Shown: piece after piece, positions 22,882 to 28,417 of the stretch
How the letters are laid out: every line of letters begins with the position of its first letter
Position numbering within the stretch: the first letter of the stretch is position 1
Assembly: GCA_002452295.1 (NCBI GenBank)
Contig: DKEX01000128.1
Coordinates: 316-28,732, forward strand
Source: Firmicutes bacterium UBA6811
GTDB lineage: Bacteria > Bacillota > SHA-98 > UBA4971
DNA length: 28,417 nt
Reading direction: 5' to 3'
Made by a program: the position numbers and the translations under genes
The notes under the pieces: model-generated
Database searches by the model: none
Seen by the model: the letters and a program-made list of their open reading frames with translations, nothing else
Told to the model about the DNA's origin: nothing

Positions 22882-23783
22882 TACCCGACGCATCCTCCAT
22901 TTCTGCCTGCAACGCCTGGAACTGGGCGACGAGACGCGCTTCGTCAGCCGCTGTAACCTGCCCCCGGTAGATGACCTTGCGACCCTGGACGATCAGGGTT
23001 TCGAGAACGAGCCCGGTGAAATTGAAGACCAGGTGGCTCAAAAGCCCCGACGCGCTCCAGGGCTGTACGGAGGAAGGATACGGCTTGAACACCGCAACAT
23101 TCGCGTCGGCTCCCACGCTGATCCGGCCCCGGAAGGGCAGCCCCAGAGCGTTTGCAGCCCCTGTGGTAGCCAGGTCGAAGGCCTGCTGTGGACTAAGCTC
23201 TCCCAAGAGGGCACACAGTTTGGCACTCTCAAGAACGCTCGCCGAGTTGTTTGTGGCGAGGCCGTCTGTCCCGGCGGCAACAGGCGCGCCTGTTTCAATC
23301 AAGCGACGGATCGGAGGGATCCCATCGTCCAGCTTCAGGTTAGCCACAGGGCATAAGACCAACCCGGGTTTCCGCTCGGCGATGAGATCGAGATCCCTAT
23401 CGTCCAGATGAACGCAGTGAACGCACACGGTTCTTGGGCCGAGCAGGCCGAGATGATCGAGAAGCTGAACCGGGCTCAGTCCGCGCTCGGACCGGATCTT
23501 CTCAACTTCTTCCCTCGTTTCTGCGGCATGGACCACCAGGATCACGTCGTCCAGCTCTTCAATCTTCTTACTGATTGCCAGGAGCTTGTCCTCGGCTATC
23601 GTGATAAGGCTCTGAACGAAGATGCCCACTTTCACCTGAGGGGAGCGATAGTGTTGATAGATTCGAACGAAATCATCATCGAAGGCTGCATATAGATCCT
23701 CCAGCTTGCGTACGTCGATCACGGGATAGCCGCTTACGGAGCAGAGACCGACCGAAGATCGCGTTTACAAGCAGAACATTCAT
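22811..23783 (-). pseudogene. Amidohydrolase (SsnA/MtaD-like) with damaged 5' end
   Basis: From 23722 to 22811 the frame encodes the C-terminal two thirds of a cytosine-deaminase-like amidohydrolase, with VCVHCVHLDDRDL, CPVANLKLDDG, the metal-site segment AAGTDGLATNN and the C-terminal ANVAVFKPYPS. The N-terminal part with the HxH metal motif is absent. A good start, MNVLLVNAIFGR, typical of this family, occurs at 23783 in another frame, with GAGGATGG upstream. So the gene seems to have lost about 130 codons and its frame near 23740. The family deaminates adenosine-type compounds (methylthioadenosine, S-adenosylhomocysteine) or guanine. Without the HxH motif it should be inactive. Confidence 0.7.
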
Positions 23784-23806
23784 TGAGCATCCATCCTCGC
23801 TCTCGG

Positions 23807-25846
23807 TTACTTCACACCGGTGTACCTGAACCAGTCGCCGTCTTTAAGAGGGAGGTCTTGCCCTCCTGTGCTGACGGCCGGCACCCGCTGCTCTCGAAGG
23901 ATTATACTGAGGTGACACAGCAAGCTGGCCTCGCGGAACACAAACCCTGACGCCTCTGGAACCAGGGGCGCAAGAAAGAGCAGCGGCTTTTCAGCCCAGA
24001 CAACCGGCTTTGTTTGTCCTGACCTGGCTTCCCTGAGCCGCCTGCGCAGGGCGGCGACGAACTCGAGGCTGTCTACACCGGGGTTGTGGTCCATAACGCT
24101 GATTCCGCGACCGTGGCTCATGTACGCTGCAAGGTACTCGTCGAAGTTTTCTACCCTGATGATCGGGCCCTCGAATGAACCAGGGGAAAGCGAGACAAAC
24201 GGAGTTTCAGGCGTTTGGCTTACCCCGTCCGGTGCGCAGGGAAGGCCGGACTTTACCAGAGAGACGTCGTTCGCGTAGATGTTGCCGTTCCACTTCCACC
24301 ACTCGACTACAATGTTTCCGAGCTCCCGCTGCAGAGCGATAGTACCTTCCGCAACGACCTTGAGATCAAGCGGTTCAAGATATGGGTAGGAGATCCTGGA
24401 CCACGGCTGACTCGTGCATTCATTCAGAAGCAAGCCACTTGGGTCTACCAGGCAAGACGCAGGGGTGACGATGCCGGCGTTCACGCCTGAGAGAAAGCCG
24501 GGGGCAACCTCAAGATAGATCATGCCTTCAGTGGTGGTCTGGGACAGAATGGCAACCTCTGTGGGGAAGTTTTCCCGGAGATAGACTGTCACAGGTGCTC
24601 CCCGGTACACCCGGGCGATCTCGAGCAGCTTCCCCTTGAGTTGGGACGTAGGGATGTGGAGGTCCATTACGGTTTCGTTAACGCCAACGTATACATCGGG
24701 TGCCTCCAGCATGCCGAGAAGAGCGTTCCAGTCAACTTCGTCAAAAGTCCGAGTGGAGACGCGCAGGAAGATCCACCGGCACGCTTTGATGCCGGCCTTG
24801 TGACATGCCCTGTGGAAAGGGATCTTCTTGATTTTCCACCGGCTGAGCCTGTGCCTGTGAACGCCCAGCGCCTCCGGAGGGACATCCTCAACTTCATGCA
24901 ACTCGAACACCATGGGTTCGTGCTGATGCTCGCGGTCAGGCGGCTCCAGCGTGGTGACAGGCCGCGTTTGCAGGAAGAATATGCGGTCTCTCTCTATTGC
25001 CCACTCAATGTCCTGCGGGCAACAGAAGTGGCTCTCTATCCGCCCAGCCTCCTGCATTAGGTGCTGCAGCTCATCCCGGCTGAGTATGGGCTCGACTCCT
25101 CCCTCCGGCGGGCCTCCCTTGGGCGGCGCATCTGCTGCCCCACCGGCGTCCAACTTCAGCTTGTGCATGATCAGGCGCTCCACGGGCCCAGCGCCGGCCG
25201 CCAGCCGGGCACATCCCCCATGGCACGCCTCAACCACGATCTGAGAACGGTCGCCTGTAGCCGGGTTGGCTGTAAAGAGTATGCCGCTTTTATCCGCCTG
25301 GACCATTCGCTGGATGATTACTCCCATCTTGATCGCGCCGGTGCTGAGAGCCTTATTCCCGAAGAGCAACAGGTACGCCTCGGAAAACACAGACGCCCAG
25401 CACGTTCTGATAGCATCCTCCACGGCATCGGGTGAAACATCGAGGACGCTGGCAAAGACACCGGCACCGGACGAAACAGGAGAATCTTCGCAGATTCCGG
25501 AGGACCTCACCGCGAGGCATTCGCCGAGGTTCGACGATGCCAGCTTCTGTCTAAGAAGTGCCTGTAACTCGGGAGGAAAGACCAGTTCCATCACGCTTTT
25601 CCGGAGCGAAGGCAGAGCGGCCACCAGTGCTACTGCGTTGATGAGATGGGCATCTATTTCGTCCCTCCGACCTCGATTCGGAGGATAGTGACAGCAAGCA
25701 TCCTGGAAGCGCGTTGTCACGGCGATCCACGGAGGCACTTCGACTTTAAGAAGCCCCAGCTCGAAGAGGTTATTCGCCTTTTGGCCAACGAGGGCTATCC
25801 GAGCCTCTCGAGTCATTTCGGCGAGATCTCGCGACGTGAGCACCAC
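23807..25846 (-). CDS. PEP synthase / rifampin phosphotransferase-like dikinase
   Basis: This protein of about 679 residues starts with an ATP-grasp nucleotide-binding domain of the PPDK_N/PEP-synthase type. That domain (about 5-330) shows VGQKANNLFELG with Lys23, LAVRSSGICED, SGILFTANPATGD and the closing IFFLQTRPV. The C-terminal 90 residues resemble the swivelling phospho-histidine domain: TCHAAII in PEPS corresponds to LCHLSIILREQRVPAV here, with candidate His645. The middle (about 340-590) does not look like a PEP/pyruvate TIM barrel. The total is shorter than PEP synthase (about 800) and closer to rifampin phosphotransferase architecture. It may thus phosphorylate a small molecule or peptide. 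The GTG at 25846, with GGGGAGGTGG 10-12 bases upstream, was chosen as start. Confidence 0.78.
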   Translation of the reverse strand: MVLTSRDLAEMTREARIALVGQKANNLFELGLLKVEVPPWIAVTTRFQDACCHYPPNRGRRDEIDAHLINAVALVAALPSLRKSVMELVFPPELQALLRQKLASSNLGECLAVRSSGICEDSPVSSGAGVFASVLDVSPDAVEDAIRTCWASVFSEAYLLLFGNKALSTGAIKMGVIIQRMVQADKSGILFTANPATGDRSQIVVEACHGGCARLAAGAGPVERLIMHKLKLDAGGAADAPPKGGPPEGGVEPILSRDELQHLMQEAGRIESHFCCPQDIEWAIERDRIFFLQTRPVTTLEPPDREHQHEPMVFELHEVEDVPPEALGVHRHRLSRWKIKKIPFHRACHKAGIKACRWIFLRVSTRTFDEVDWNALLGMLEAPDVYVGVNETVMDLHIPTSQLKGKLLEIARVYRGAPVTVYLRENFPTEVAILSQTTTEGMIYLEVAPGFLSGVNAGIVTPASCLVDPSGLLLNECTSQPWSRISYPYLEPLDLKVVAEGTIALQRELGNIVVEWWKWNGNIYANDVSLVKSGLPCAPDGVSQTPETPFVSLSPGSFEGPIIRVENFDEYLAAYMSHGRGISVMDHNPGVDSLEFVAALRRRLREARSGQTKPVVWAEKPLLFLAPLVPEASGFVFREASLLCHLSIILREQRVPAVSTGGQDLPLKDGDWFRYTGVK

Positions 25847-25908
25847 TGTGCGGTTCCACCTCCCCTGCTGATTGCCGTCAGCCTGAACTCTGCGAGCACT
25901 CCGAAGGA

Positions 25909-27282
25909 CTAGTAAGGGATTTCCACGCTGTCCCTGTCCTGGAACCCCACAAGGTCCATCCTGTCTAGCAACGCCCAAAGTTCCGGGTATAACGCTCTCG
26001 ATCTTTCCAGGTGGTACGGCTGCACGAGCGGACAGCACCAGCATGTCGTCTTCTGGAAGCCCTTCAAGTAGACAGGGTTGACCGGAAGCCTGTTGTCGAG
26101 CAAATAGAGCCAGACCTCTAACCCGGTCCAGTCTGCGATGGGGTGGACCCATATCTGGTTCGGGTAGTTTCTGGGGAAATTCACGGTGGCGTAACGTCGC
26201 CGATAGTTTGTCTCATACTTTCGGCTTCCCTCGTAGGCTACGAAGTACTGGTCCCCGTAAATTGCCGAAGTGGCCTTGCGCTTCAACGGCATCTTGATCT
26301 CCGTACGGCACCAAGGGTTCTTGGCGCTGAGCGCCCCGTTCTCGCGGGCCAGAGCCAGGAACCTGGAACTGTCCTGTGTGAAGATGTGCAGGTGGAAACC
26401 CTCATATTGCCGGGACCATGGCACAACCACATCGTGGAAAAAACTGACATCGTCGGGCTGGTCCATCCCCGTGGCCACGAACAGCAGGTTACACTCAATT
26501 CCGAGCTTGCTAAAGAGATGCGCCATGACCATGCTTTCCTTGCCGCCGCTGAAGTAAACCAGCGGAGGTGACGGAAAGAACCCAGATGTGGTTTCGACAG
26601 TTGCAAGCGAGCGCTGTATGAGCGAGTCCAGGCCCTGCCTGTTATGCTCCAGCAGAAGGGCGATGTACTCGTCTCTTCCGGCGCGGCTCGCGGAGAAACC
26701 CACGTGCGCCAGCCCTTCTCCAGGGATGCCCTTCCAGGCCTTGCGGTCAAGGCCTTCGAAAAAGATTCTCAGGATGACCTGGCCCTCGTACACGATCTCC
26801 CAAAAGGGGATCCTGTCCTTAACTCCCCAGTTGCCTAGCAGAAATGCACCTTCGCTGATTTCGAGGCCCAGGCGTCTATGGGCAAGCTCCCGGACCATTC
26901 GGTGCTCTTCTGGGAACAAGAGCCAGGTGTCACATGGGGGCAGGAGTGATACGCTCTCCGCCACCCTTCCGCACCTGCACATGCCCTGGCATGAAAGCAC
27001 ATAGACTTTGCACTCCGGACACCAGCGCAGCCTGTTCCAGCGGTCCAAATCCGTTATGTAACCGCCCGCTTCGAGTCGCGCGCAGAACTCGAGGAGGCGG
27101 CTCACCGGCAGGCCGGAGGATGCGGCGATCTCCTCACACGTGTAGAAACCTTCCATCATCGTGAGAGCTTGCCATTCTTGTGCTGTTACATATTCCGCCT
27201 GACCCAGGTGGCCTGTTATGAGAAAGCGCTGGCTCTCCTGGAGCATTTGACACAGACTGACGGGTCTGCTCGTTCCAGTCAT
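25909..27282 (-). CDS. PAPS-reductase-like PP-loop protein with Cys-rich N-terminus
   Basis: This 457-residue protein has the PP-loop nucleotide-binding motif SGGKES (245-250), then WCRTEIKMPLKRK with Cys325, VHPIADWTGLEVWLYL, and TTCWCCPL (Cys414, 416, 417). This is the adenylate-forming/PAPS-reductase-like fold with a C-terminal Cys cluster. The first 110 residues carry a winged-helix-like segment and a zinc-ribbon-like Cys set (Cys88, 91, 98, 102, 104), as in archaeal-type relatives. ATG 27282 is preferred to 27315 because AGAGGGCGAG precedes it. It is 66 bases downstream of the radical SAM gene and 62 bases upstream of the dikinase. Such proteins bind ATP and often act in sulfur transfer or nucleotide modification; the substrate is unknown. 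Confidence 0.82.
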   Translation of the reverse strand: MTGTSRPVSLCQMLQESQRFLITGHLGQAEYVTAQEWQALTMMEGFYTCEEIAASSGLPVSRLLEFCARLEAGGYITDLDRWNRLRWCPECKVYVLSCQGMCRCGRVAESVSLLPPCDTWLLFPEEHRMVRELAHRRLGLEISEGAFLLGNWGVKDRIPFWEIVYEGQVILRIFFEGLDRKAWKGIPGEGLAHVGFSASRAGRDEYIALLLEHNRQGLDSLIQRSLATVETTSGFFPSPPLVYFSGGKESMVMAHLFSKLGIECNLLFVATGMDQPDDVSFFHDVVVPWSRQYEGFHLHIFTQDSSRFLALARENGALSAKNPWCRTEIKMPLKRKATSAIYGDQYFVAYEGSRKYETNYRRRYATVNFPRNYPNQIWVHPIADWTGLEVWLYLLDNRLPVNPVYLKGFQKTTCWCCPLVQPYHLERSRALYPELWALLDRMDLVGFQDRDSVEIPY

Positions 27283-27348
27283 CGGTCTCGCCCTCTTTGG
27301 CTCGGTGCCGTACATCTTGTCGAGAGATCTAACGTCTTCGCCTGTTGC

Positions 27349-28401
27349 TCAACGGGTGACGCCGTCCCTGGTTTCCGTCGCCAGGATGGTTTTCCTTACG
27401 CATCGGGGGTCCGGGGCAATGACCCCCCGCTCTACCCATGACACCCCGACACAGCCCTTCTCACATAGCGATGTGTGGGCGCAATCCGGGCAGATGGTCT
27501 GTGTTATCTCGCGCCTAAACCGCTCGAAGCTTGACGAATGCAATGCGCCAGGTATCGTGACCTTCATGAGATCCGTTTCCTCACTGCTCTCTCCGAAGAA
27601 GCCGCACGGCCACAAGTGACCCGTAGAGGTTATTGCGACAACATGTTCGCCCGCACCACATCGAGTCATGTTCTTTTCGTCAAGGGGGAAACCCTTGAGT
27701 TTGAGCTCGACGTCGTACCGTCGGCAGACATCAATAAGAGATGGAAGACTGTCATTCAGGTGCCGCCAGGCGGCCGGCGTGAGGCTGTAGGTGATCTCTC
27801 GGGTGGCCATAAGAGGTAGAACCGAGATGGAAGCAACGCCCCTCCGTGCCAGGCGCTCCGCTGTAGCAACGATGTCCGCATACGTTATCCCCGTAGGAAC
27901 GATTGAGACATTCACCTGCATTCCCGCTGCAACGAAGGCATCTATCGCTGCAAGGGAACGATCACAGGCTTCCGGCGTGCCCTTGAGAGTGGCGCATTTC
28001 TCCCGAGAAAAGGAGTCCAAGCTGACAGACACTCGCTTGACGACCTCTGCCATCGGTTCGGCCAATTCTGGCGTAACCGCCATGCCGTTTGTGCACACGT
28101 CGGCGTTGAGGCCACGTTCACGCAGTTCACGGAGCACCCAGAGAATGTCGGGGAACAGGAGGGGCTCGCCGCCTGATACCGCTACAGACCGAGGCTGCAT
28201 CTCCGCCAGGCGGTCTATCACGACTCGCACTTCGGTGCTGCTCAACTCCGCGCTCCCGGGCGGAACAGCATCATGTGTCGCCCTCCCGTGACAGTGAGGA
28301 CAGGCGAGGTTGCATCGGTTGGTGATGTTCCACAGGACAAAAAGCCCATCACGGGACGCTGAACTAAAGCAGCAGGATCCAACGGACACGCGAAAACCCA
28401 T
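27349..28401 (-). CDS. Radical SAM/SPASM domain protein
   Basis: This protein of about 350 residues has the canonical Fe-S motif NRCNLACPHCHG (Cys30, Cys34, Cys37), then SGGEPLLF and CTNGM. The C-terminal SPASM-type Cys set is RCGAGEH, WPCGFF, CPDCAHTSLCEKGC and DPRC, for auxiliary clusters. SPASM radical SAM enzymes commonly modify peptides or proteins. The ATG at 28401 is preceded by GGTGGTG; a GTG at 28413 is in frame. It is the first visible gene of the minus-strand cassette, and the window ends 16 bases upstream, so a promoter or an upstream partner (for example a precursor peptide) may lie outside. Unlike the radical SAM fragment at 18308 it looks intact. Confidence 0.9.
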   Translation of the reverse strand: MGFRVSVGSCCFSSASRDGLFVLWNITNRCNLACPHCHGRATHDAVPPGSAELSSTEVRVVIDRLAEMQPRSVAVSGGEPLLFPDILWVLRELRERGLNADVCTNGMAVTPELAEPMAEVVKRVSVSLDSFSREKCATLKGTPEACDRSLAAIDAFVAAGMQVNVSIVPTGITYADIVATAERLARRGVASISVLPLMATREITYSLTPAAWRHLNDSLPSLIDVCRRYDVELKLKGFPLDEKNMTRCGAGEHVVAITSTGHLWPCGFFGESSEETDLMKVTIPGALHSSSFERFRREITQTICPDCAHTSLCEKGCVGVSWVERGVIAPDPRCVRKTILATETRDGVTR

Positions 28402-28417
28402 GAAGCACACCACCCAG

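Noticed and set aside
1..28417. CRISPR arrays, tRNA or rRNA genes, prophage modules
   Set aside because: No regularly spaced repeats, no cloverleaf or rRNA sequence and no phage structural or integrase genes were seen.

Overview
The window looks like chromosomal DNA of a high-GC, endospore-forming member of the Bacillota (Firmicutes). The strongest evidence is a complete spore germinant-receptor operon (gerA-gerB-gerC plus a small membrane protein) and a decayed second copy of such an operon. Purine-rich ribosome-binding sites (GGAGG, AGGAGGT) and frequent GTG starts fit this. No rRNA, tRNA, CRISPR array or phage module was seen.

Layout. (1) 10-3432, minus strand: a compact zinc-uptake operon, fur/zur-znuA-znuC-znuB, with a readable promoter and a Fur-type 7-1-7 operator box upstream of the regulator. 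(2) 3485-6490: a degraded zone holding the 3' end of a second ger operon (small membrane protein and a 5'-truncated gerC), an intact-looking RHH/PIN toxin-antitoxin pair with its own promoter, a small truncated exported ORF and an IS701-like transposase remnant. (3) 6618-10939, plus strand: the intact ger operon closed by a rho-independent terminator. (4) 11095-12054: an IS4-type element with 19-bp terminal inverted repeats and a 10-bp target duplication, but an internally deleted and frameshifted transposase. (5) 12100-14901: structured non-coding DNA and a leader, an HD-domain hydrolase, and on the minus strand a two-gene ABC-2 exporter. (6) 15404-17913: a lipoprotein subtilase followed by a lipoprotein BsuPI-type protease inhibitor. 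(7) 18308-22591, plus strand: a radical-SAM fragment fused in frame to an ABC-ATPase tail, two ABC-2 permeases, a GNAT acetyltransferase and an M16 peptidase with a broken C-terminus. (8) 22483-28401, minus strand: a radical SAM/SPASM protein, a PAPS-reductase-like PP-loop protein with a Cys-rich N-terminus, a PEP-synthase/rifampin-phosphotransferase-like dikinase, a 5'-damaged amidohydrolase and a truncated SAM methyltransferase.

Regions 7 and 8 are the most unusual. Region 7 has the parts list of a ribosomally made, radical-SAM-modified peptide pathway (maturase, exporter, M16 protease, acetyltransferase), but the maturase and the ATPase have collapsed into one chimeric ORF. Region 8 combines enzyme families that I cannot assign to a known pathway. 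The two regions converge at about 22.5 kb, where both last genes are truncated. Several independent truncations in the window mean either an actively decaying accessory region or some assembly chimerism; sequence reading alone cannot separate these.
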